Shown piece by piece: positions 24,512-33,755 of a stretch of DNA of 50,180 bases (its first letter is position 1; every line of letters starts with the position of its first letter). Location of the stretch: positions 1 to 50,180 of the forward strand of contig PLZS01000079.1 of NCBI GenBank assembly GCA_003153555.1, given 5' to 3'. The notes beneath the pieces are model-generated. The model had not been told where the DNA came from, did no database searches, and was given only the letters and a program-made list of their open reading frames with translations. The position numbers and the translations under genes are program-made. The DNA comes from Candidatus Melainabacteria bacterium (GTDB lineage: Bacteria > Cyanobacteriota > Vampirovibrionia > Obscuribacterales > Obscuribacteraceae).

Positions 24512-27490
24512 TCATCGTTCCAACCTCACGCGCAACCTACGCGCTCGCTCTTGGAATGCGGTTTCGCCTCCCTCGAGGATGTCGCAAACTGCCTTCCTAA
24601 TCTCTGCGTTCTCGAGGCCGCCGGATCGATACGAAATTGGTGGCAGAGCGCCGTGTGGATGCGACCCAGCTTCGGCAATGATGATCTGATCCGCATCGGT
24701 GTTGATCACGAGATTCGCATTGTGCGTGACTATGATCACCTGGCGGTGCTCCTTGGCCTTGACGAAAAGGTGCACCAGCTCGTCGAAGACCGACTTGGGA
24801 TCGAGATTCTCCTCTGGCTGGTCGATCACGAGCGGCCGGTTGTCGCTGTCGTCTAATGCCAGATATAGGAGCAAAAGTACGATGCCGCGGGTGCCCGGCG
24901 ATAGCTTGCGGATGTCGACGCCGTCATAGTCGATGCCGTAGCTAATCGCGATGTGATCGGTGCTGAAAAGCCATTGCGCGAAGCGTTTCGACCAGGCACG
25001 AAATTCTGTCTGGTCCGTTTGCGCGACAGGGGAATGGTCAAGCAGGTCCTTCTGATAGAGCCGCCGGAATTCCACCATTGCGGCAATGACAGCCGCCGAG
25101 TCACCGGTTTCCCACGCACCTTTGAGAACCTCAGTCGCCTTCTGAAACAACGTGCCCTTGCCCCGGAACGCGCCGACCTTCCTGAGGTCGATGAGGCCAT
25201 CTTCCGCCTCCGATGCCCATTGCTCCACATTAGCGACCCGTGCGACGGAGAAAGACAGCTTTTTCAGCGTGCCAGAGGCTGCGGCTAGCCGTGCCATGAG
25301 CGGCCCGTAGAGTGTCTCTAGCACCGATTGCTCCGCGACAAGCGCATCGAAAGCTCTGCCGTAGGCCTCCTCGCGCTGCGTCTGCAGCTCACGTGCCCGA
25401 ACTTTGGCACCCTCGGCGTCCTTCAGCTTCTCGGTAAGCGTTTGCAACGCCGCGGTCTCCGTCGCGATGTTGCCCGAAAGCGCTGTGTATCGCCGTTGCG
25501 TCTCCTTATCGGCACTGACTAACCTTTCCAATCGCGCCATCTCCGCCTCGAGCACAGACTGCGAAAGCGTGCTGAGATCAGCGTCGTCTGGAAAATAGGG
25601 GGTGTGCGGTTCACCTGGCGCTGGCGCGGTGCCTTTTAGTTTGGCGATCTTACCGTCGATCCAGTTCAGGTAGCCGGCGAGATCTTTGTCGACCGATCCC
25701 TTATAGTCCAGCAAGAAGGCAGCCCATTGCTCTTCCGACAGGCCGCTGGCCGTATGGCGGGCTTGCGCCTGTCTCAGCGCCTCAGGGGCCTGATTGCGTC
25801 GCAGATCTTTTACCTCGTCCTCCAATGCCAAAAAGGTTTGCCGCTGACCTGCGAATTGCCGCAGCATTGCTCGAACTTTGTTAGCGGCTTCCGCCAACTT
25901 GGTATGGCGCTCAGCTCTATTCTCGCTGCCGGCCGAAACGAGCTTCGCACGGTCGGCCGTGTAGGCGTTGACCAGCTTCTTTTTCTGCGCAACCTGCCCC
26001 TCGTAGGTCGCAATTAATTTTTGTTTCTCAATCTCTGTGCTGATTCGCTCGGAAATCTGCGATACAGCCTCAGCCTCACGATTGCGTGCAAGACGATAAC
26101 GCGATGCGCGGTGCTCAAGAAGTTCGGCGAAGTCCAACGAGCCATCTCGGGCATCGTCAGGATGAGCTTCAAAGATCACACGTTCAATTTCGCGCAACAG
26201 TCCGTCTGTCAACCCACTCGAAGAGCAGAGCTCCTCGACGAACTGCTGGGACAGATAACGCACTCGCTCGTAGCTGAACGGGCCATTCGCATCCGAACCA
26301 TCGAGCGCACGAGTGCTAGGTTCCCCCGACGCCCAGCTCACTTTGACCTTAGCGTTACCGACAAGCGGCCGGGCGCGCACCAGAAAGGAAGGATTGGCCC
26401 ATTCCTCAGCGTTCCACGCCACGTCCGAAATCGAGTCGCATCCCGCCGCGATCATGTCAGCCAGCGCAGTCTTGCCGGAACCGCGGGCTCCGATGATGGC
26501 AACCAACCCTGGATTGAGCGGAATGACTGGGGTCGTCATCCAAGGCGCATTAAGGATCTCGATCCCCGAGACCACTTGCGATGGCGTGGCCGACGTCGGC
26601 GGCTCCACGCCAACATGCGCGCGACCGCTGGGATCGATACACGCCTGCCGCAGAGCGTCGAACTCCAGTCCACCCTTGATCCAGGAAAAACGGTCTCCGA
26701 ATGGCGAGGCGATGTCTTCTAGCTTGTGGGCGTCGCTCCCGTGCAAGCAGGGCTTAAGCCCGCCGTATCGGGCTCTAATTTCACCATGGTCGAGATCCCT
26801 TTGGCCAAGCCAGAACTCCCGTTGCGCCGAGCTACTCGCAAAGATCACATGGGCGAAGCGTTCGATTTCGCGTCGGATGGTCTGATCTGCAGCCTCCCGC
26901 ACGCCTGACGTGCCGTCGGTTGCGCTACCCGCTACCGCAATAAGGATGTTCTTTTTGGCCCATGCGCTCTCGGAATACACCTCGCGCAACTTCTGAAAGT
27001 TGACTTTGAATTGGTTGGCCCCATAGGCCAGCGCCGCGCGATCGTCCGTGATGCTCGGATCGGCCTTCTTACCGAGCCTGATGAGGTCCGGCCTGGTGCA
27101 GTCGAAACGGTCCTGCATGACGTTGAATTGCAGGCGCGACAGCAGACGCTGCAGCTCTTCGACATGATCTGGGTCCTCCGGGCTGACAAACAGGTGGAGA
27201 TTGACAAAGCTGCCTTTGGCAGTGGCCACGTCGAGTCTCAGCTCCACATTCGGAAAGACCAAATTCGTGGCGGGTAGCCGCCCCGCTGCCTTGTACCTCA
27301 GCACCTCTTCGTAGGTGTCAGTAACATAATAGTCCGTAACTGCGATGGCGTTGATGACCGGCGTGGCCTTCTCAAGCGCGGTGAGATAGTCGTTCCAGGC
27401 TGTGAGACCGCTGAACTGGTTGTTCATCACTGTGCCCGGCGCATGAATATGCGGCTCCCACCTGCACCATTCCGATCCCCGACTGAGCAT
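24512..27490 (-). CDS. PHP-domain plus SMC-like ATPase of TrlF type
   Basis: 992 residues from ATG 27490 with AAAGGGGGATGG ahead. Residues 1-300 form a PHP-type metal phosphoesterase (WEPHIH at 11-16, VTDYY at 51-55, HGSDAH at 250-255). Walker A is GARGSGKT at 334-341, then a coiled-coil region (about 430-750), then the signature LSPGTRGIVLLLLYL and Walker B PLVIDQPEENLD near 886. This order matches TrlF-family AAA-like ATPases, often in defence loci. The gene is visibly GC-richer than its neighbours, indicating recent acquisition. Substrate unknown; nucleic acid is likely. Confidence 0.85.
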   Translation of the reverse strand: MLSRGSEWCRWEPHIHAPGTVMNNQFSGLTAWNDYLTALEKATPVINAIAVTDYYVTDTYEEVLRYKAAGRLPATNLVFPNVELRLDVATAKGSFVNLHLFVSPEDPDHVEELQRLLSRLQFNVMQDRFDCTRPDLIRLGKKADPSITDDRAALAYGANQFKVNFQKLREVYSESAWAKKNILIAVAGSATDGTSGVREAADQTIRREIERFAHVIFASSSAQREFWLGQRDLDHGEIRARYGGLKPCLHGSDAHKLEDIASPFGDRFSWIKGGLEFDALRQACIDPSGRAHVGVEPPTSATPSQVVSGIEILNAPWMTTPVIPLNPGLVAIIGARGSGKTALADMIAAGCDSISDVAWNAEEWANPSFLVRARPLVGNAKVKVSWASGEPSTRALDGSDANGPFSYERVRYLSQQFVEELCSSSGLTDGLLREIERVIFEAHPDDARDGSLDFAELLEHRASRYRLARNREAEAVSQISERISTEIEKQKLIATYEGQVAQKKKLVNAYTADRAKLVSAGSENRAERHTKLAEAANKVRAMLRQFAGQRQTFLALEDEVKDLRRNQAPEALRQAQARHTASGLSEEQWAAFLLDYKGSVDKDLAGYLNWIDGKIAKLKGTAPAPGEPHTPYFPDDADLSTLSQSVLEAEMARLERLVSADKETQRRYTALSGNIATETAALQTLTEKLKDAEGAKVRARELQTQREEAYGRAFDALVAEQSVLETLYGPLMARLAAASGTLKKLSFSVARVANVEQWASEAEDGLIDLRKVGAFRGKGTLFQKATEVLKGAWETGDSAAVIAAMVEFRRLYQKDLLDHSPVAQTDQTEFRAWSKRFAQWLFSTDHIAISYGIDYDGVDIRKLSPGTRGIVLLLLYLALDDSDNRPLVIDQPEENLDPKSVFDELVHLFVKAKEHRQVIIVTHNANLVINTDADQIIIAEAGSHPHGALPPISYRSGGLENAEIRKAVCDILEGGETAFQERARRLRVRLER

Positions 27491-27631
27491 CCATCCCCCT
27501 TTAAGCTAATTCATTCATAGAACGGAAGCTCTTTCTACTACGTATCAGTACTTCATGAACCGATTGCCGGTAGGCAACATAGCATTCATTGCCGTGCTAA
27601 CTTTATCGAGTTACATTCTGGGAGATCCAGC

Positions 27632-28462
27632 TTGACCGTTAATGTGATCTATCTGTCAAAAGAAGGCACTGTTCACGCAACAGATTCCCTGATAGTAGAT
27701 CAGCTGAAGAATCCAGTGCCAGCCTCCTCGGGCAAAGCCAAAATCGTTGCGCTTCCGGACTTGCAAGGTGCAATGTCATGGTTTGGAACAGCAGCCTTGG
27801 GTCAGGATTGGAAGGCAACTGATTGGCTTATTACCGAGGCTGCGAAATATAAAGGCAAGCCACCTGATGAATTTGCTGGATTGTTAGCCGCAGACCTCAC
27901 TGATCTGTTCTGGAAAAAGACAGGTTCCGTGCTACCTAAACTTGGAATGGGCATACATTTAACGTTTTACGAAACCGTGGATGGTAACCAAATTCCAGAA
28001 TTGATCTGGATTACGAATTTCAACACTATCACTGCCCTTGGCTCGTATAAACCTGAACATGGTCCAGGCTTTGTAGCACAGCGACAAACATTCCACACGA
28101 TTACAAAACAGACCGATTTTGAAAATCATGCGAAGGATGCCTACCGAGGGATAGTCGCTGACTACCTCAATCTTATTAGCCCCCTCTATTACCAAAATGG
28201 AGACATTCTTTTAACCGATCCATCGGCTACTCTTACCGAACAAATGATAGTCAATTTGATGTGTCGAAAGGAACTTTCGACTACAGATCCGCTGCGTATC
28301 TTTGGCAAACGCGCTTTATATAGAGCCGAAATAGCTGCATTGACACAAAAGGTTTTCTCGGCAGCAAATAAGATCGGCGTGGGAACTCCTTGTTTTAACA
28401 TCATCATCCCGCCCACAGGTGCAATTATCACTGATACTCCGACCATTCCAGGAATGTTATAA
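27632..28462 (+). CDS. Hypothetical protein, possibly Ntn-hydrolase-like
   Basis: 276 residues from TTG 27632 with GGGAG upstream. The start TVNVIYLSKEGTVHATDSLI and the following KIVALPDLQGAMSWFGTAAL resemble the first strands of proteasome-type Ntn hydrolases, where a threonine becomes the N-terminal nucleophile, but I cannot confirm the catalytic arrangement. The rest shows alternating strands and helices (TDWLITEAAKYKGKPPDEFA) and a proline-rich end. Alone on the plus strand next to the TrlF-type gene. Confidence 0.4.
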   Translation: MTVNVIYLSKEGTVHATDSLIVDQLKNPVPASSGKAKIVALPDLQGAMSWFGTAALGQDWKATDWLITEAAKYKGKPPDEFAGLLAADLTDLFWKKTGSVLPKLGMGIHLTFYETVDGNQIPELIWITNFNTITALGSYKPEHGPGFVAQRQTFHTITKQTDFENHAKDAYRGIVADYLNLISPLYYQNGDILLTDPSATLTEQMIVNLMCRKELSTTDPLRIFGKRALYRAEIAALTQKVFSAANKIGVGTPCFNIIIPPTGAIITDTPTIPGML

Positions 28463-28975
28463 GCAGTATAAAGTTCTGCTATTGGTGCGTACCAATACTT
28501 CACTTCGCCACTTTTCTGTTCGCTAGTCGTATTCGAACAAAAGCGGCGTTTTGTTCTCCTCAAAACATGCGATCAGTGTCACGCACAAGTCAATTCACGA
28601 TCAAATAAATTTCTGGTCTCACTTGTGCTGGCATGTTTTTCAAGATGTGGGTCCAATTTGCTTCCCTTTATCGGTCACGAGTTCAACCTTACGGGATCGA
28701 ATTCCAGGGAGTCGACCTCGAATTTGTCGAGACGTTGATCTCGTGAATGTATGAGGCAGTCGTCCGCCAGGGTGTGAGCTTTGTTTGAGATCCTTCACAG
28801 ATCGTTCCGCCGAATCTATGCCTGTGCATAAGGCTGGTTCTTAATCCGCGGATGTGAAGGTCTGCCGATTTGACACCGTTCGTCGGCAGTGAACGCCGCA
28901 AAACGGAGATTGCGCCAGTCTTGACAATGAGCTGGCTGGCGATCCATAATTGTCATACATTTGAGGCTAATTTGT
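28463..28975. other. Intergenic region with promoter-proximal inverted repeat
   Basis: No gene supported. TGTCATACA and TGTATGACA (about 28952-28982) form a nine-base inverted repeat right at the start of the RHH regulator gene, a likely autoregulatory operator. Confidence 0.5.
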
Positions 28976-29860
28976 ATGACAGAAAAGAATTCGCGAAGTG
29001 AGGTGATGCAGTTTCGCATCGATCCAGCGACTCTAGCTCAACTGAACGAGATGGCACGTCTTCGGTGCCAGGCACCAGGCGCTATGGTGAGGTCTTGGGT
29101 TATGGACAGGCTTGCTCAGGAGTATAGGGTAGACGCTAGCAAACTGGTCGCGTGGCGAGAACAGCGACTCAGAGAAATTGAAGCGACGGTTACAGATGAT
29201 TTTTTTCATGGTCCAGTCCTCGTCATCCATGTCCTGCCTCTTCTGTCCTCAGAACCAGTTAGTCTTGCACGGGCCCAAGATTTGCGGAACGGTCTCGCTC
29301 CTCACAGCCGTCGTCTGCTAAGGACCATTGGACATCAACAGGGCAACGCCTTCGAACTCACGACCCTTAACGGTTCAAAGGAAAGAGAAAGCGTAGTTAA
29401 ACTGTTCGCAAATGGAAGGCTCGAAATTTTGCACTCACTTCTGCACAGGGATCAAGTAATCATCGGGAGTTCAATGGAAGACGATATCATCATGTCTGTC
29501 TTGATCCGATCGAGACTAATGGTCGATCTGGGCGTCAGAATGCCTCTCCTCGTCGCGACAGCGCTCATGAAGGCAAAAGGATATCGCTTGTCTGCGCCGC
29601 CAGTAATAGGTCCAATTGGGAAGGGATTTCAGATAGATACTTTCACCACTTTGGACACCTATATCCAAGAAAATGCTCTTTCGTCGCCAGGCGATCTTGC
29701 CCTGTTGATGCAACCTGTAGTCGACGAGATCTGGCAAAAAGGCGGAGGGAGAGGCTCGCCCTTCTTCAATTCTCGTGATGGATGGATCGGTCCGTTCGAT
29801 ACTGGATGGAAGGAAGATTGGTCGAGATGGGATTTCGATCTTGTGCAGACTCGTGTGTAG
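28976..29860 (+). CDS. Ribbon-helix-helix regulator with sensor-like C-terminal domain
   Basis: About 294 residues from ATG 28976. Residues 8-50 (EVMQFRIDPATLAQLNEMAR, PGAMVRSWVMDRLAQEY) are an RHH DNA-binding fold. From about residue 77 a second domain follows (GPVLVIHVLPLLSSEPVSLA, VVKLFANGRLEIL, then DIIMSVLIRSRLMVDLGVRM) that aligns with the C-terminal domain of the AlbA_2 protein at 33756. An inverted repeat overlaps its start. It ends three bases before the DUF4365 gene, so the two form an operon. I infer a regulator-effector pair. Confidence 0.65.
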   Translation: MTEKNSRSEVMQFRIDPATLAQLNEMARLRCQAPGAMVRSWVMDRLAQEYRVDASKLVAWREQRLREIEATVTDDFFHGPVLVIHVLPLLSSEPVSLARAQDLRNGLAPHSRRLLRTIGHQQGNAFELTTLNGSKERESVVKLFANGRLEILHSLLHRDQVIIGSSMEDDIIMSVLIRSRLMVDLGVRMPLLVATALMKAKGYRLSAPPVIGPIGKGFQIDTFTTLDTYIQENALSSPGDLALLMQPVVDEIWQKGGGRGSPFFNSRDGWIGPFDTGWKEDWSRWDFDLVQTRV

Positions 29861-29863
29861 ACC

Positions 29864-31489
29864 ATGACAAATCAAGACAGATTTGTGCCAAAAGAATTCT
29901 CGCCTTCTGACGATCAGGAAGACGAGGGTAATGTAATTCTTCAAAATCTAGTTCGACGAAATCCTAAAGTGAAATTACGTCTTGGCGGAAATGATAAGAC
30001 GCCCAATCGGGATGGCTTTATCGAGCTACGCAACGAGAAGGCTGTGATAGGCAAATTAGAGTTGCAAGTGCGGCCGATCGATAGCGAGCGGAAGAAAAAA
30101 CAAAACCGTTTTTGCTACCAACTTCCCGCATCTCTGATTGGACACAGCCTGGTTGCGGGCTTACCTTTTATTCTGATTTGCTACGACAGAGAAACCAACA
30201 AGGCCTATTGGAAACACGTCACGCAGGCGCTTTTTGATGGCGCTAAGCCTGAGCAAGATAGTAAAACTGTAGAATTTCTTGCAGAAGACGAAATCGGCGA
30301 TGGTCTTTCATATACCGATAGTTGGCTTCAATTGGTGAGCCAGCATCTGGAACTGCCAAACGAAATAAACGAGCTGAAGAGAGCACTACTAAAAGATGTT
30401 GATGAGCCCGATCGACAGGCATTACAAGAATTCATCGGCATAATTAACGCGGAGTTTGACCTGCATTGGACGCAAATCAAAGAACAGTTTTTTCCAGCTT
30501 TGTCGAAGTTTGGTGTGCTGCTTATTGACCGCCAACCAGGGCTCAATAGCTGGATGTTTCAAATTTACTCTGTACGGAAAGGCGGCAATGCTCCCTCAGT
30601 GATGGCTGGACAAGAAATTAGCCCATGGGAAATAGCCGCTGATGCATTTGGAAGAAATGCTTTTTCAACTTGCTTCACTCGCATCTTCGACCCGGTAAAA
30701 GGCGCAGGCGAATTTGTTCATTCCATCGTCTCGGAAGCCGTGAAGATTCAGTTTTTTGAGCCTGATAGCGAAGCGTGTCTGATTGAAAACGCCTGGGCTG
30801 CGTACAAAACTTTTCCGATACTAGAGAAAACCGTCAAAAGCGAAAAGCTGCAACTAAATCTTTTGCTCGAGGAACTGTCGACGTTAGATCTTAACGGGCT
30901 CGGAATTGATGAATACTACATCAATGATGCTCAAATAGCCTGTCAGAAAGGGATTATGGCGTGCCAGGGTCTTCTAGCGTTGGGAAAGGATGCCGTCAAA
31001 GATCCATACATTGGAAAGGGATGCCCGATTGCTATGTATGAAGGGCAAACGCAAACTGATCTTCTGAACAATTTAAAGACTGTCCTCAAACAGCTTCTTC
31101 TCGAATATCAGCGCTTCTTAAAATCGAATGGGCTTAGTTTTTTAGGCGAGCAATGGTTCGATCAATCACTAGCTGTTATCTTTGTGATTAAGCCACGCTC
31201 CGATGATACTGTCACCTACGACTATTACTTTGTTGACTATGGCGGTGATGGGCCAAGGATTCGCATCGTTGATGAAAACAACGTTGACGGAAAAGACATG
31301 CTCTCGACGAAGATGGTAACTATTGAAGGCGAAAAGCTTCAAGTGCACAGTATGCGGCGTCGGATGGCTCCCACCCAAATCTTTTCCTACACCCCTTTGT
31401 ACAACATCCTGCTTGAAATGCTGGAAAAGGATATTGAAGATTATTTCAATTCTGTAAAGAATAAGGACAGCAGGTCTCAACCTCTGTGA
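29864..31489 (+). CDS. DUF4365-domain protein, putative defence effector
   Basis: 541 residues. Residues about 25-150 match DUF4365: VKLRLGGNDKTPNRDGFIEL, GKLELQVRP, YQLPASLIGHS and LPFILICYDRETNKAYW. This is a restriction-endonuclease-like fold seen in antiphage and mobile-element proteins; the D...ExQ-type residues (DGFIEL, GKLELQV) are present. The remaining 390 residues are unfamiliar and probably carry the specificity. It follows the RHH gene by three bases. Nuclease activity is inferred from fold only. Confidence 0.7.
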   Translation: MTNQDRFVPKEFSPSDDQEDEGNVILQNLVRRNPKVKLRLGGNDKTPNRDGFIELRNEKAVIGKLELQVRPIDSERKKKQNRFCYQLPASLIGHSLVAGLPFILICYDRETNKAYWKHVTQALFDGAKPEQDSKTVEFLAEDEIGDGLSYTDSWLQLVSQHLELPNEINELKRALLKDVDEPDRQALQEFIGIINAEFDLHWTQIKEQFFPALSKFGVLLIDRQPGLNSWMFQIYSVRKGGNAPSVMAGQEISPWEIAADAFGRNAFSTCFTRIFDPVKGAGEFVHSIVSEAVKIQFFEPDSEACLIENAWAAYKTFPILEKTVKSEKLQLNLLLEELSTLDLNGLGIDEYYINDAQIACQKGIMACQGLLALGKDAVKDPYIGKGCPIAMYEGQTQTDLLNNLKTVLKQLLLEYQRFLKSNGLSFLGEQWFDQSLAVIFVIKPRSDDTVTYDYYFVDYGGDGPRIRIVDENNVDGKDMLSTKMVTIEGEKLQVHSMRRRMAPTQIFSYTPLYNILLEMLEKDIEDYFNSVKNKDSRSQPL

Positions 31490-31585
31490 CTTTATGAAGG
31501 TGAGTGATTGGTCATCTATATACGACTATAGATTGGTTTGTTCAAGCTGTTGCAAGCTCGATTTGCAATGACCTGATTCAACAGA

Positions 31586-31873
31586 TCAAAAAGAGAGGAT
31601 GAATTTACGTTCTAGTTTGATTTTCGTTGATGCCTGGAACGGGCTCGGTGAGCGTGTTCTGAAGACAATCAACAAAGGACGCGAGGTCCTACTGGTCGGG
31701 CGTCTTGCGCACCAGCCGTGGTGCCGCGCTTGTTCGTGTTTTTGCATACAGGAAGAACAGTAGACCGGCTTTACGCTGGTTGGTTCAAATGGCACAAGTA
31801 TTCCACACCCGGAGCAAGGCACTTCGGTATCTTCGCTATGGTTCGTAAGATTCGTCGTAGTCTCTAGGCGCAT
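31586..31873 (-). CDS. Small zinc-ribbon protein
   Basis: 95 residues from ATG 31873. VPCSGCGILVPFEPTS and VYCSSCMQKHEQ give a CxxC...CxxC zinc knuckle typical of small ribbon proteins. The C-terminal half is basic (RRPTSRTSRPLLIVFRTRSP) and may be disordered or nucleic-acid binding, or a read-out of a decayed end. Weak ribosome site; isolated. Confidence 0.5.
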   Translation of the reverse strand: MRLETTTNLTNHSEDTEVPCSGCGILVPFEPTSVKPVYCSSCMQKHEQARHHGWCARRPTSRTSRPLLIVFRTRSPSPFQASTKIKLERKFILSF

Positions 31874-32035
31874 GAAGTCTTCAAAGGGTCCTTTTTGAGA
31901 GAGTCAATCCCATTGGTCAATTGGCAAACAAACAGGTCACCAGTCTACTGTAAGCGTCGCTTTTCGGCTACAAACCTTTCGCGCCGCAGGTGTTAAACTG
32001 CGTGTGCGTAACTGTTAACGTACGGGAGGCGTAGT

Positions 32036-32407
32036 ATGGCACCGACTGATGAAATTCTCGGCATCGTTATAACGGACGGGGAGATTGGAGCAGTAATTGG
32101 TAACCAGAATAACATTCAGCCTTGGGCTGAGAAGTGCGGTAAAACCGTTAAGCCTGTGCATTTCATAGGACCGGCCGCAATACAGAACATGCAGAAGGCA
32201 ATCATTGATGCTGGGGAAGAGCCACCAAGCGATGTTTTTTTATACGCAATAGCTATTTTGAAATATTTAGAAGAATCAGGATGTACAAGCGTTGTGATTG
32301 CGGCTAGCATCGGAGGTCTGCCGTTTGACATAATCTCCTTGTGCCAAGAACTTAAGGGAGCAAACGTAACCGTCTACTCAACAAGTAGCTGCGATCCCGT
32401 TTGCTGA
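32036..32407 (+). CDS. Hypothetical small alpha/beta protein
   Basis: 123 residues from ATG 32036 with GGGAGG nine bases ahead. The order of strands and helices (DEILGIVITDGEIGAVIGNQ, SVVIAASIGGLPFDIISLCQ) suggests a small Rossmann-like fold. It ends STSSCDPVC with paired cysteines. No known family. Isolated between the zinc-ribbon and HNH genes. Confidence 0.5.
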   Translation: MAPTDEILGIVITDGEIGAVIGNQNNIQPWAEKCGKTVKPVHFIGPAAIQNMQKAIIDAGEEPPSDVFLYAIAILKYLEESGCTSVVIAASIGGLPFDIISLCQELKGANVTVYSTSSCDPVC

Positions 32408-32545
32408 GTTGGCAACCATGTGCAAGTGATGGACAGGCGGAGCGGTGTTTACTAGGATCCTCATAACTTTCAGTATCATTACCAAAAACAGTCATTTCGG
32501 GAATGTTGTAATCATGTACTTGGCAATGGAGTTGCAAGCATTACT

Positions 32546-33571
32546 TCAATAAATGCGAAAGCATTTTTCGGAATCAAAACACCACTGGTGACCGCTTTGT
32601 GTATTGGCCGCCACCCCTTCAAGATCCCTTGATAGAATCACCTGCCAGACAATTTGATTGAACAAGCAAATTCGAGCAGAAGCCACCATCGTCTCGTTCA
32701 TTGCGCATTGAAGCCTTACCGAATGACTCATTGTTGACAGTGCCGACATGCATTCATCAACCTTTTCAACAGCAACAAAAGATGGTTTAGTTCCGTGTCT
32801 AATATAGGCACGTATTTCGTCCAGCCCCGGTAAAAATATCACAGACGAATCCAATTCGTTAAAGACTACGGTCATGTAGTTAAAGGCGATTTTTGCGATT
32901 GCTCTCAGTAAGATCTCATCGTAGTTCCCCTGCAAGATTGTTTCTTCCACTCCGCCGAAAGTTTTTAACTCAGACGAAGATTCGATTTTCTTTCCAATCT
33001 TACTCAATAAATTTTCGAGCTTTGTCTTCAACATTTGCCACTGTGAATCTGTAAGGTTCTCGCTTGCAATCAGAGTTAGCGATGAAAAATCAAATTCCTG
33101 CTGTCGTTCTATAAGTACTTCGAAACGGTTTTCCTCGAAAGATTCCACCATGCCAGAAGCTATGTTTCGAATTTGCACCTGAGAATTGGGCCTCGTGAAC
33201 ATCTCCGTTCCATCAAAAAGCATTTTGCTTTCCGCGCCAGTTATAAGGCCAGCATTACCGTCCGACTTAAGTCTAACCCGATTCCAATGCTGATTTTTAA
33301 TAGCTTTTCTTTTCTTTTTTCCTTTGATGAAGCGCAATGTGCCTTCAATACTGTCACGACCAAACGGCTCATCCAAAGTCGCGCCCAAGTAAGAATTGCA
33401 TTCAATGCAAACGCAACTGGCAAACTCACTTGGCTCCAGAGTTAAATTGTCCTGTATGCCGGCACCTTCTGTCATGCAATTTTGAATAACATGCTCAGAA
33501 TTGAACAAGTTAAATGGAAGTATTTCTGTGCAGTAGATGCATCGCCTTGTTTGATTCTCTAACATGGTCAT
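32546..33571 (-). CDS. HNH-type endonuclease-like protein
   Basis: 341 residues. The N-terminus has the zinc/HNH core seen in the HNH_5 type: CIYCTEILPFNLFNSEHVIQ (CxxC and the EHV catalytic step), then VCIECNSYLGATLDEPFGRD (CxxCN, LG, LD). The C-terminal 250 residues are helical with no known domain. HNH proteins cut DNA or RNA with one metal ion; the type with a long C-terminus occurs in phage-defence cargo. The final motif histidine is not obvious, so activity is unproven. Confidence 0.7.
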   Translation of the reverse strand: MTMLENQTRRCIYCTEILPFNLFNSEHVIQNCMTEGAGIQDNLTLEPSEFASCVCIECNSYLGATLDEPFGRDSIEGTLRFIKGKKKRKAIKNQHWNRVRLKSDGNAGLITGAESKMLFDGTEMFTRPNSQVQIRNIASGMVESFEENRFEVLIERQQEFDFSSLTLIASENLTDSQWQMLKTKLENLLSKIGKKIESSSELKTFGGVEETILQGNYDEILLRAIAKIAFNYMTVVFNELDSSVIFLPGLDEIRAYIRHGTKPSFVAVEKVDECMSALSTMSHSVRLQCAMNETMVASARICLFNQIVWQVILSRDLEGVAANTQSGHQWCFDSEKCFRIY

Positions 33572-33755
33572 TTTCGGGAATGTTTGCTACAGATGACGTG
33601 TCACTTAATGCGTACCCTCTTAGTCCCCAACGCACCCATCCCCAGGTTGCTGCAAAGGGCTATTGGTCACCTAGTGTCCTCGACACACTGCGGTATAATT
33701 GCCTTTCGAAACAAGCCTTGTCGAAGCCCAGAACACCTTCAATCGAGTCTTTTAC

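Noticed and set aside
26021..26885. Long plus-strand frames inside the TrlF-type gene
   Set aside because: Typical shadows of a GC-rich gene; no domain signal.
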